Positions 39,132 through 49,857 of a DNA stretch of 64,000 nucleotides are shown here, in pieces. Source of the DNA: Ambrosia x helenae (Eukaryota; Streptophyta; Magnoliopsida; Asterales; Asteraceae); the NCBI GenBank assembly GCA_030844895.1, contig CM061231.1:85098706-85162705 (forward strand), in the 5' to 3' direction. The translations under genes were made by a program, and so were the position numbers. How positions within the stretch are numbered: position 1 is the stretch's first letter; every line of letters starts with the position of its first letter. The notes beneath the pieces are model-generated. The model saw only the letters and a list, made by a program, of their open reading frames with translations, made no database searches and was not told where the DNA came from.

Positions 39132-39597
39132 AGGAACTTCGTCCCGAAGTTGGAGTTGGAGAGTCTGCTGGGAAAAGGTGTGGGTAATTAGACTTCATCT
39201 GGTCTTTGCGTTCCCAAGTGAACTCTGGACCTCGTTTAGATTCCCAACGAACCTTAATGGTCGAGATGCGACTGCGCTTGAGTTTCTTGATTCTAGTGTC
39301 CACAATCTTAACAGGTTTCTCTATAATGTGCATAGTTTCATCGATTTGCACATCTTCAAGAGGGACATGGAGGTTATCATCTGCTAAGCATTTCTTGAGA
39401 TTCAAAACGTGAAAAGTTGGGTGAACATTGCTTAGTTCAGGTGGAAGATCAAGTTTGTAAGCCACTTTTCCAATCCTGTCAAGCACTTTGAATGGACCCA
39501 CGTAACGAGGAGCTAGTTTTCCCTTTCTCTCGAAGCGAATCACTCCCTTGCAAGGAGATACCTTAAGAAGTACAAAGTCTCCGACTTGAAATTCCAA
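39130..39597 (-). pseudogene. Gypsy D integrase C-terminus and terminal domain
   Basis: 155 codons: FQVGDFVLLKVSPCKGVIRF, KLAPRYVGPFKVLDRIG, VAYKLDLPPELSNVHPTFHV, then a chromodomain-like tail with KVRWESKRGPEFTWERKDQM and YPHLF. The GPY/F module and tail guide integration in chromoviruses. A TGA upstream (about 39598) splits it from the integrase core in the same frame, so this is a fragment. Confidence 0.9.
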
Positions 39598-39687
39598 GGG
39601 CTTTCAACATTTATCAGCATAACTCTTCTGTCGACTTCTAGCCTTGAGAAGATTATCTTGTATCAGTTGAATCTTATCTGGGGTTTC

Positions 39688-40092
39688 CTAGATCAGTTCA
39701 GGTCCAATGATCTGGGCTTCACCGACCTCAATCCAACAGACAGGTGAACGACACTTACGACCATAAAGTGCCTCGAAAGGAGCCATGTTAATGCTGGCAT
39801 GATAACTGTTGTTGTATGAAAACTCAACCTGGGGAAGATGAGAATCCCATGCGCCACCAAAGTCAATGACACATGCCCTGAGCATATCCTCAAGTGTCTG
39901 GATGGTTCGTTCAGTCTGACCACCTGTCTGAGGGTGATAAGCAGTGCTCGGGTTTAACTTGGTACCCAAAGCGTCTTGTAAAGAATCCCAAAAGTGAGAG
40001 GTGAAACGACCATCACGATCAGAGATGATGTCCAATGGTATACCATGGAGACATATGATTTCACTCACGTACAGCTTTGCCAACCTTTCCAC
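39688..40092 (-). pseudogene. Gypsy D integrase core fragment
   Basis: 134 codons: LHGIPLDIISDRDGRFTSHF carries the second catalytic Asp. LNPSTAYHPQTGGQTERTIQ carries the catalytic Glu, and FSYNNSYHASINMAPFEALY and GRKCRSPVCW follow. It is in the same frame as the fragments on both sides, separated by in-frame stops at about 40093 and 39688. The first catalytic Asp lies just upstream in the stop-interrupted stretch 40093-40326. Confidence 0.92.
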
Positions 40093-40747
40093 ATATTATT
40101 TCTCACGAATTAGTAAGAAATGGGCTGACTTGGTTAAACGATTAATGATTACCCAAATGTTGTCAAAACCTTTGGGTGTACGAGGGAGTTTAGTGATGAA
40201 GTCCATTGCTATGCTCTCCCATTTCCATATAGGAATCTCTGGTTATTCAAGCATACCAGAAGGTCATTGATGTTCAGCCTTGACCTTGGAACAAGTTAGA
40301 CATTTTGCAACAAAAAGAGCAATATCTTACTTCATACCAGGCCACCAATACGAATAACGAAGATCTTGGTACATTTTGTCAGCACCAGGATGAATAGAAT
40401 AACGAGACTTGTGAGCCTCGTTCATAAGGAAGGTACGAAGATCATCACGCTCAGGAACCCAAAGTTGATTGAGAAAATAAAGTAGACCATCAAGTTTGGT
40501 TTCAAGTTGAGTCTCAGCACCACAAGACATTTCCTCGTACATGTTACCTTGGGTGACTGAGGTATGTTGAGCCTGGAGCATACGATCCTGAAGATCAGTA
40601 CGAACCCTTGCACAATGAAGTTTTGAAGAAACACGGATCCAAGCTTGGCGGGTTAACGTCAATCTTGGAAGTGATTCCACGGGGTGTTTGTAAAAAGGTG
40701 TGTTTATAAGATGTGATAGGTCTAAGGACAAGACCAAGGAGTTTACG
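40093..40747 (-). pseudogene. Gypsy D integrase zinc-binding region and spacer
   Basis: HKSRYSIHPGADKMYQDLRY gives the HH half, and CLTC gives the CC half, of the HHCC zinc finger. In-frame stops occur at about 40327, 40262, 40246 and 40093, with no frameshift. The upstream part (about 40540-40740) is the connection toward RNase H. The frame is cut at 40747 by solo LTR 3. Confidence 0.8.
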
Positions 40748-40870
40748 TGTAACATTTCGCGTTAAATAATTATACGTATAATTTGGATTTAAACAACAAG
40801 TTCTATTATTATAGTTTACATCTAATTTTTTTTTTTCATATATATATATATATAAAGGTTTATTATAGTA

Positions 40871-40904
<34 letters not shown>

Positions 40905-41061
40905 ATAAACAACAAAAAAATTAGTAGTTAGTCTAAGCCCAAACCCAACCACCCTTTCCCTTCCTTATTTTCGTATTCTGGGCCTGCTGAGCCCAAGGGG
41001 TCGGCCCAACAGCCTTGGCCCAATAACCTTATACCTGTTTTAAAAAAAAATGTGGGGATGG

Positions 41062-41135
41062 ACTGCTTGTGCCGAGTTTCGAACCGGGGACCTTTCACAA
41101 CCACACACACGTTCACACCATCTGGGCCACACACT
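41062..41135 (-). other. tRNA-like module, antisense in solo LTR 3
   Basis: On the minus strand TGGCCCAGATGGTG (A-box-like) is followed by CCCGGTTCGAAACTCGG (B-box-like). Its position about 315 bp from the LTR start and its antisense orientation match LTRs 1, 2 and D. Confidence 0.55.
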
Positions 41136-41775
41136 CTCATTGCTTTTAACCCAACTTAAAATGTATTTAACACCTTCTAATATTGTTTCTTCTTCTTCTC
41201 TGTTCGAACAACAGCAGCAGCGATGTTATATTTATTTTATTTTTTTTCTTCTTTTTCTTCTTTTGACCCTTTTAATTGGCCTAATTGACTCATGTTAATC
41301 ATGGTTTGACTCGGAGACGTGATTACCGGCCTATCATCACTGATTTCACGTTCTATTAGCGTTTAATTCTTACCAATTTCGTGACAATGGCGCGTCAAAC
41401 ATTAAAACTCGGTCAATCATTTCCATTCGAACACAAGACCATTATAGTATAAATTGGACATCAGTGGACCTCCTACACTCGCCAATACATCTCCCTCAAC
41501 CTCCATTTCTTCACAATTATGCTCAGATTTGTTTATTTGATCGCATTTTGACTTTTTCTTTGACCTGCCAATCGTGTTCATAACGTCATTGTAAGTTGAG
41601 TTTTCTTTATGGATTTTGTTCATCGGCAATAAAAGAGCAATAACCCTATGATGAATCGGGTTATTGCTTGTTAAATTGGTTGATTGAAATTGTTAGGGTT
41701 CGAAGTGGATTTTGGGGAAGAACTCGTCGAAACTGTTTGGTATTTATTTTATATAAACCACAACCAAACACAACC

Positions 41776-41847
41776 ACTGGTCTAGACCAGGTGGTTGTGT
41801 CTGGTGCACACTCTATGGTCCACGCGGGTTCGAGTCCCATCTAGGGC
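41776..41847 (+). other. tRNA-like module, sense in solo LTR 3
   Basis: GTCTAGACCAGGTGG (A-box-like), then GCGGGTTCGAGTCCCATC (perfect B box), at tRNA spacing. As in solo LTR 2, the A box lies within a foldback of CCACTGGTCTAGACCAGGTGG type. Confidence 0.6.
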
Positions 41848-43374
41848 AAAACCTTTATTTTTTTTTTGTTTTGTTTTTAAATCAAGATTAAATATATATT
41901 ACATATAATTTTATAAATTGGTTTTAAAATATTAAAACTCTTTTGTAAATTCTAAAAAAATTATCTTATATTAATCTGATGTAAAAGTTCAACTTACAAT
42001 TTTTAGTTTTCAAAAATTTATTTACTTAATATATATAATAAATAAATCAAGTTTATTCTATTTTATTTATAAAAATCTATAAAAATATCGAAACGATCTT
42101 ATTAATTTCCACAAAAATTATCCTGAGTTTTTATAACATAAAGCTTTTCAGAAATTATTTTTATTTCTGAAAAATCAATTATTTAATATTTTTAATCAAT
42201 TTTTGTTAGTTTTATTCATAATTAAATCATAATAAATTCAATTTTTAATATTTTTGCACCAAAATTTTATACAAATTATTTCTAATTATTTAGAACAGAG
42301 ATGTAAATTTTAAACCTATAATCCTTTAATTTTAATATTTTTAAATATTAAAGTAAAATTTTGACAATTTGTTATAAATAGAATTAATATTCTATTTTAA
42401 AGAAAATAATTTTGTAAAAATTATTTTTACACCTTAAACACATTATTGTGACCATCTTAAATTTAAATTTCCTAAAAAGATTTTTGGTTATTTATTTACT
42501 AATATTCTCTCAATTATCAAACATTTTTAATAATAATCAAACGAGCGTTTATCCCCAATTCGAAGCCATAGAAACTTATACAATTGTAGACATGATAGAC
42601 TTAGACATATTTGTTACCTTATTATAGGGTGATACTTGAAAATTTTGGGCAACACACTATTCTATTTATCAACAAATACAACATATTGCTAAGGTGAGTT
42701 TTACATAGCCCCTTTTCTATTTATCACCATTTTTGGGGTGAAACATGTTACAACATCATTTATGCAATTCAATCATCAATGTGTCTATGTGTTTTCTATG
42801 TTGCATTATGTCTTGAGCATGATTAGAGTAAGCACCATTCTAGCATAATCATTAACTCCGTACAAGCCGACGGTATACATTGATAGATCTATTGGACTGA
42901 CAATCCCACCCGGATACGTGCCTCCTACAAAGGTAGCGTGGGTGTTTGTTATCGTATAACATATTCAAGTGACCCATGAGCGTATGGGATGTATCATATT
43001 ATAACAGTCATCAGGGTTGGTTTTGCACTCGATTTATTTCTAGTATGTTCTCACATATGGACTAGATTGACATGACACATGAATTGCACAACATTTTTAT
43101 TCAATTATCAAAAACCTATGTAATTCTCACCAACTTTTGTTGACCCAAAACATTTTCAACTTAACATGTTTCAGGTTCTATTTGCTTGAAGATTTGAATT
43201 GATGCTTGAAGATATGTGTATAGTTTTATTCAATTTGATGTACAAATTCTAGAACAATTGTATGTAACTTATTTAAATCATTTAATGAAATTTATTATTC
43301 ACCATGAGCTACTGAACAATCATCAATACGTGACATCCCGATGTTTCCGCCATCGGTTGGGGTGTTACATTACG

Positions 43375-43677
43375 AGACTACCGATTTGAAGAGTCGAACC
43401 TCTAAAGGTTAGTATAATAAACAAGGGGTTGAAAAAGATATGAGACAGTTCGTAGTCTTTTTGAGTGAAAGTTTATGTGAATGTCAGATGCCAAAAAAAA
43501 GGAGAATGAGCTCCTCCTTTTGTAGTATCTTGACGTCACACTTTCTCGGCCTATCCTCTACCCTTGATGGGGCCCGGCCCAGGTAGAGGCGTCTCCAAGT
43601 TTCCAGCCCAAGTCCTTAAGCCCAATTGGGGCAAGTGGGTTTTGGTAAAAAAGGATAAAGTTAAGTGCAAGGGGGGA
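43375..43677 (+). other. Junction of element D remnant and internal end of element E
   Basis: No coding sequence recognised. Element D continues for an unknown distance after the TTACG duplication. The right end (43668-43677, CAAGGGGGGA) is a polypurine tract in front of LTR E. A short foldback, AAAAGGAG...CTCCTTTT, lies at about 43496-43522. Confidence 0.5.
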
Positions 43678-43698
43678 TGTTATCGTCCTGACGACAAT

Positions 43699-43738
43699 AC
43701 ACGTGGTGTCCACTGATTGGACGCTGGCGGACACGTGG
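43699..43738 (+). promoter_or_regulatory. Two ACACGTGG (G-box/ABRE-type) sites in LTR E
   Basis: ACACGTGG at 43699-43706 and 43731-43738, 32 bases apart, about three helical turns. Such boxes bind plant bZIP and bHLH factors. Their function here is inferred. Confidence 0.5.
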
Positions 43739-44053
43739 CGTCCGCCTACTGGTAGGCCGAGGGCGGTGGGTAATCATCCTTTTTCTTGAAACTGAAGACA
43801 AGTTGAGAAAGCCTGGTGTCAGAAAGATATCTTAGCTGGGAGGCTGCCACGTCGTCGTTCTTTCTGGCTGTCAGGTCGTGCGTAACCATTGATTGGTTGG
43901 AAAGTCTGACGGGCAGCCTACAGCATCAGGTAGCGTCGGGAACAGTTGCCTGGGGCAAGAGTGTGTGTCTCGAGGCTGCCCCATAAGGCATCTTATAATC
44001 GTGCTGGTGAAGCTTTGTCTATCTTGTTGAAGAAGCTTCATAGTATGTATGTC

Positions 44054-44234
44054 CCGCTGACGTTAAACGGGTGGTACATAGTGGACGTCAGTCTCTCCGC
44101 TGACGTTAAATGGGCGGGTGAGTCTGTGTCACGAAATGTCGTGCGCTAGCTATTCCGCTGACGTAAAACGTGCGGGTGAGTCAGCGTCATAGTTCTGATG
44201 GGCACAAACTCTGTCGCTGACATAAAATGGGCGG
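44054..44234 (+). promoter_or_regulatory. Four-copy CCGCTGACGTTAAAYGGG array in LTR E
   Basis: Related 18-21-base copies occur at 44054-44071, 44097-44117, 44155-44175 and 44214-44234, spaced 43, 58 and 59 bases. Three retain TGACGT, the core of TGA/bZIP sites; the fourth has TGACAT. An extra GGACGTCA lies at 44083-44090. This looks like a tandemly amplified enhancer unit. Confidence 0.6.
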
Positions 44235-44370
44235 TTATAGTTATAGCTAGGCGAAGCTTGTAAGTTTGTGGTATGGTATTTGGTACCATATCCCTTCAAG
44301 TCGCCCCCCCCCAGTCCAGTGCTATCTTTTTCTTTTGAGAATGGAGTGCTGGACTCGTTTGTAGGGTTTC

Positions 44371-46770
44371 TGAAACACCCTAAACCTTTTTAACTGAAAA
44401 TACGCAGCGGAAATACGAACCAGAAAATTTTCTTGCTTGATAAAACATTCTTGTATGTTTTGAACCCATATCTACTAAATATTATAGGTGTTTCATATTT
44501 CCATCTTTTATTGTTTCTTATTACATCAAATACAACTCATCTTTATTAGTTTAGGTGACCGTGACCGCGACCCCGTACAATTCGTATCCTCACTCGACCT
44601 CCAACCATTTCTTGCTTTGTGAGCTTGACCAGACAACCTGCAACTACCACATAACCATTTCTTTAGTTCATTAAGTGACTTCATGCAAATATTCACAATA
44701 TGGAAATAACATCAACAATACTCGTTGGTCATATCCAAACGCCTTTTTATAAGTTCAGATCCGGTCTCCGGATCCTATCCTCCAATTTTCATGCATTCAT
44801 ACTTATATACCTGCATCTTTATTCTTCCTTCATGTATTCTCAAGGACAAACAAGACGTTTCCGAACCTATACTCAATCTACACATAACGACCAACCTTCA
44901 CATACAAAAACACTTTAACACATTCCCGGGCATAAGCAAATATGCACACATTCTATTACTCTAGCATCCAACACATGATAATTCCACTTACCAAACGATT
45001 TACCATTTGTGTGACCTTGGATAACTCTACAATTAAATCTAAATAGTCACACCCATGATTATACGCGTTTGACTTATAGTCCCAAGATTTTCACCTTGCT
45101 CGAGATCATATGCACTTGACCCGTTTACTTTTAAGCTTCTTGTACCTAGCTTACTTTCAAGTCAACATGCCGTGTTAGAATACTAATTTGGAACTTACCT
45201 ATTCAAACATTATCATTCAAACATGACATCAATGCATTCAACAACTAGTTCTATTCAATAAGTCTTTCCATATACTACCCGTTTGACCCGTTTGTGAAAA
45301 TACTTGCATGAACTAGTTGGTATGTGTTCTTAGACACTTTTTGAATGCCACATAACACGCTATTCTTTCCTACAATCCATACTCCAAGACTACTACAAAC
45401 GTGTACATTCTTACACCTTTTCTTATTAAATATTACATTATAAATGTGCATCGATTTTCTGCGTAGCTGCTGTTCAAGGTCGTTTTTCCCCTTCTAAACC
45501 TCGGAATCAGATCTTGACTATCAAATACAAAATGTGCGTCATTCAACGACCTTTCTATGCATATAAAGAACACCTCCTAACGATTTTTCTATGATTTTAT
45601 AAGAATATTTTAAGATCAGGTCAGAAACATAATTTTGACCAAACAGCTTTGCTGTCAAAACTGAAATGTTAACTTTAGATGCTGTTTTGACCCACTACAA
45701 CTAAGAATCAGCTTCTTACGACTAAATATGAAATGTAATATGTTCAACAAGCTTTTCAACGATATAAGGCTCGTCTTCTAACTCCTAATAACGAATGAGA
45801 GATATGCCCTTTACAAGATGACTATCTAGGGCTGTCAAAAGTGACGAATTTCATACAATTTTACACCATTTGACCCAATTCAAGTTTCATGTAAGCATTG
45901 TATCAAACACTTCATGTGCACCCTTTTTGCAAGTGAATTCTAAGCCGTATGGACTTCTCAAACTTTGCCATTTAACTAGCTAATCATCAACATCATTCTA
46001 ACCATCATGCTTAGCTATTTCCAATTTCAACTTGTAATTTTACCAACACATAAGATTCATGCAAGACATATGGAATAAAATTCCTCTACAATCCATGCCT
46101 AAAACATAGATTTCCTACTATTTTAGTAACATCAAAGCTACCAATCAAAACCAAAATCATCATCTTTGAACACAAGCAAGCTTCTAACAATTTAACTCAT
46201 TTATAAACCATTAAGAATGATCAATATCAATAATAATCAACAATAATACGAATTTAACATCATTTGCTCAAAACCCACAAATGGGTTTTGAAATTAAGAT
46301 GAATTGGGGTTAGTGTTCTTACCAAAAGCTTAAACTTTGAAGATTAACCCTCTAGAACACATCCTCCATCTTGTTACTTCAATTTCTTGCATCAACTCTT
46401 CCACTTGGGTATGATTAGGGTTTGTTTGAGGTTCAAGAATCCCCCTTTTTGGGGCTGAATTCGTATGACCCATATGGGTCTTCTTGACCACCTTATTTTG
46501 ACCCAATAATTACCCTAATAGTCCCTTAAGTTTACCCCAATGTCATTTATTATCAAAACCTTAACTATGCAAGTTTCTTTCTAGTATTAATTACCCATTA
46601 TAAAGATAATAACTTTCACTAGGTAATTTTCATATTAGAGCATAACCCACATTCTTATCATCCCGTTTTATTATCCAAAAAAAGGCTCATTCTACTATTT
46701 AATTCGTTTTGTCATTTCTTATTCACGCCTATGAGCGTAATTAAGCGAAATGGATTTTCGGGATGTTACA
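44371..46770 (-). repeat. 3' LTR of element C (2,400 bp)
   Basis: It matches 49861-52019 plus 63587-63821. Visible differences include a 9-base TTTGACCCG present here only (about 45284) and scattered substitutions (CAACCTGC/CAACCTAC, ATATGTTC/ATATGTGC). No ORF of substance. Confidence 0.95.
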
Positions 46771-46785
46771 AGTCTACCCCCTTAA
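46771..46785 (-). other. Polypurine tract of element C
   Basis: Minus-strand TTAAGGGGGTAGACT directly precedes the 3' LTR. Confidence 0.85.
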
Positions 46786-49700
46786 AGAAGGTTTCGTCCC
46801 CGAAACCTCCTTCATTACTACCATACCAGGAATTCTCTACTTACTTATTTACTCATTCATTTCATTCAAAGTTTCATGCCATGTCGCAAGCCCACATATA
46901 GACTATAAAAATAACTTTACTCGTGGCAAAACATATTTCTATGTTTTGTTCTTACGCTCTTATAATACAAGAGGCCTATTACATTTATTAAACATAATAA
47001 ATCGATTAGTTACATATCCTACTTAGCCGTTCATTCCTACATTAGTCACAAGGAGTCCATCACGGGATTACTACAATATTCCATTATTAGCATTCCTTTT
47101 AAGTCCCTTCAACCATGTAGTTAGTTAGACTATATACATACGTATATCCCAAACCTTAAATCATGGTTATCACTTTCACAACATACCTACTAATTCATTC
47201 CCCATTCATTCTCACTTAACTTGAGAGTTAGGCATAATTCCATAGGCACTACTGAATCGGTACGTCTACCATATACACCCACCTCTTTTTTGGTAAATTT
47301 TAGAGCCATTCTAATCATGCTAATTTTTTTTTGTTACTTCATTTCATATACTACTTACTGTAGAAACATATATCCATTGCTTAACAACACCGGGTCTAAG
47401 CTAAAATTCATTCATCTTTTGACCTTTAAAAGTCAAACTTTCCAGACTACATCATACTTGAGATACCATTAATTCATACGGGGGTAATATTCAAAATATC
47501 AATTTCCTACTTAACAATCACAAAATAACCAAATTTACTAACCTTCCTTTCACAGCATTAACCAACCATCCTGATGTTGGATTGACCTGCTCCTTCACAA
47601 GTCCATGCCATACCTAGCTTGGTTTAGTTCATTCACATGACGAGTTCAAACTCGTTAACATCATATCACCTATCTTGTAGATTTCATCATATCCAAAATT
47701 CGACCATTCATATCTATGAAGTCATTGGTTAGACAAATATTTTGCATTTATAACAATTGTCTTTTAATAGTCCATGCAAAATTCTTTCCTTTGCATGTCT
47801 AAATATCTAAAATGCTTTGATAAAACTCCCGTTACAATACAAAATCGAGTTACACATCTAACATTCTTACATATGATCTTTACATTTTATTTGTTACTTC
47901 ACAAAATCTCAGTAGTTTGACTTTTCAAAGTCACCTGCCGCTTCTTACTAATTTATGACCTTCAGTTATTATCTTTATCTACTCATTATATTTATAGTTT
48001 AACTTAGGGGTTTTACTTCTTTTCCATTTAGGCATGCATACAAAACCCCATTCTATCTTTTCATGCAAAAAAAATTTCCTTTCTTGTTAAATTGAATCAT
48101 CCACACGGGTCTTAGTATATAAGTTGTCCCGGTTCTCATAGATTATCTATTACATGCTCAACATGTAATTACGTTTACTTACCACATCAATAACTCGAAA
48201 TTGGTTTCGTTCCATTCATGCAATCTTTTTAGTACTTGCGTTACACTTGCTAATTCGACTCGTTTGACTTTTGTAAAGTCAAATTGTCCATTCATTCTTA
48301 ACTAGCTTCTACAATTAGTTAACATTTACACCGACTAATAGCTACATATGAAATATGTATTCATGTATCATGTAGGTCACATGACAAGTGTATCCCCAAC
48401 TAAGTTATTGCCACTAAGTATGTACAACTTTCCAATCTACCTTAGCTAGAGATGTAACATTCCCCCTCCCTTCATTCCTACCCGAATGACCCGTTCTATG
48501 GATTATTCTATATTTCTACAACATTCCACCCAATTTGATCCATTAAGGTTATTTGACATTTTTTTATGTTATTAAGGATGATCCAACTAATAAGTAAGCT
48601 GATGAACTTACCTATGGATTCAAATCTTTCATTCCTACCTTTCGTTCATATAGGTTTGATCCATACTTACCTATGGATTCAAACTTTTCATTCCTATCTT
48701 TCATTCATATAGGTTTGATCCATACTTACCTATGGACTCCAACTTTTCATTCATACCTTTCATTCATATAGGTTTGATCCGTGCTTACCTACGGATTCAA
48801 ACATTTCATTCATACCTTTCATTCATATAGATTTGATCCATACTTACCTATGGACTCAAACTTTTCATCCTTACCTTTTTCATTCACATAGGTTTGATCC
48901 ATACTTACCTATGGACTCAAACTTTTCATTCTTACCTTTCATTCATATAGGTTTGATCCATACTTATCTATGGACTCAAACTTTTCATTCTTACCTTTCA
49001 TTCATATAGGTTTGATCCATACTTACCTATGGACTCAAACTTTTCATTCATACCTTTCATTCATATAGGTTTGATCCATACTTACCTATGGACTCAAACC
49101 TTTCATTCCTACCTTTCATTAACCTTTCATTCATTTACAGACTACGCTTTATCACTTGAGAGTGTTCTACCTTAACCCACCACTGACATGTAGTTACTTA
49201 TCTATTCATTGCCATACTTAGTTTATAGGCATAATTCATATACATTTTAATTAATACCTTCTGAGGGAACCCCTTCCCATTTTACTTTATAGGAAGGTTT
49301 ATTCTACGCACCTATCCACACGATCGCTTACTTTCCAATTTAGCAGGCATACCTGTGATGACTTTCATGGTCTCACGTGTATCATATGCTTCTTGCGCAC
49401 TGGCCAGGCGCGCAGTCCACATACTATCCACGTGTCTTCATGTAATCATCACCTTATTCCTGCGGACTGGGTTTCAGTTTCGTGCTACTCTTTCAATTTC
49501 CTTCCCTAAACAACATGGTTGTTTTTCATCTAAATTTTACCATCCCTGGGGATTTTCGCCCTTTGGTACAAATGTATTAATATTTCGTACCTGCGAGCAT
49601 TCTATCCAGTCCACAATTTCCGATATCTATCTTGGATCATGTCCTAGAGACCTCCTCATCATCACCACAAAAGCTCACCTTAATATAAACACCACAATTA

Positions 49701-49844
49701 GTTGTTAACATCTCATATGAGTTGATATTAAAATCTACCTTTGGGCCTTGATCGAGTCTTGGATTGTACGGGTCAATAATTTCAAGAGCACGTAGGTTTG
49801 AGTTCAAGTACTTACTTCCATGTACAAGATTTCACTCAAACAAG
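46786..49844 (-). mobile_element. Non-coding internal region of element C
   Basis: About 3.06 kb with no frame above about 120 codons and no retroelement domain on either strand. The only structure is the hairpin-forming tandem array at about 48601-49130. Next to the PPT it keeps a GGGGACGAAACC motif, the last relic of a pol gene end. Confidence 0.75.
48601..49130. repeat. 59-bp tandem array, about nine hairpin units
   Basis: The unit is roughly CATATAGGTTTGATCCATAC, then TTACCTATGGACTCAAAC, then TTTTCATTCTTACCTTTCATT. It recurs every 59-60 bases (for example GGTTTGATCC near 48653, 48712, 48771, 48890 and on). Each unit contains inverted arms, GTTTGATCCATA and TATGGA(T/C)TCAAAC, around a CTTACC loop. 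A transcript or single strand would fold into a row of hairpins. Confidence 0.93.
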
Positions 49845-49857
49845 GGCTCTGATACCA
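49845..49857 (-). other. Primer binding site of element C, tRNA-Met
   Basis: Minus-strand TGGTATCAGAGCC, three bases inside the right LTR. It proves minus orientation and identifies the right LTR as the 5' LTR. Confidence 0.95.

Larger units (their letters stand above)
40748..43369 (+). mobile_element. Gypsy-type solo LTR 3 (2,622 bp)
   Basis: Starts TGTAACATTTCGCG and ends GGGGTGTTACA, the reverse orientation of LTRs 1, 2 and D. It has a perfect duplication TTACG (40743-40747 and 43370-43374). It sits in the pol of element D. It contains CTAAGGTGAGTTTTACATAG near 42690, GATAGATCTATTGGACTGAC near 42882, an ATA/AAT microsatellite (about 40870-40903), and one tRNA-like module in each orientation. 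Confidence 0.93.
35657..43400 (-). mobile_element. Decayed chromovirus-type Gypsy element D (right border uncertain)
   Basis: It consists of the 3' LTR, PPT and the 3' third of pol (integrase region) on the minus strand. Solo LTR 3 then interrupts it at 40748-43369. After that insertion (43375 on) no upstream pol (RT, protease, gag) is seen, so the element is truncated. Integrase motifs and the VRWESKRGPEFTWE-type tail fit Tekay/Del-like chromoviruses. A 5' LTR is not present in the window. Confidence 0.8.

Noticed and set aside
44700..44964. Paired 72-79-codon frames at 44700-44964 and 50190-50454
   Set aside because: They sit in the two LTR copies of non-coding element C, antisense to it, with no codon or motif support.
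48601..49130. Regular 59-bp repeats that might suggest a CRISPR-like array
   Set aside because: Units abut as whole tandem copies with no unique spacers, and the genome is a plant.
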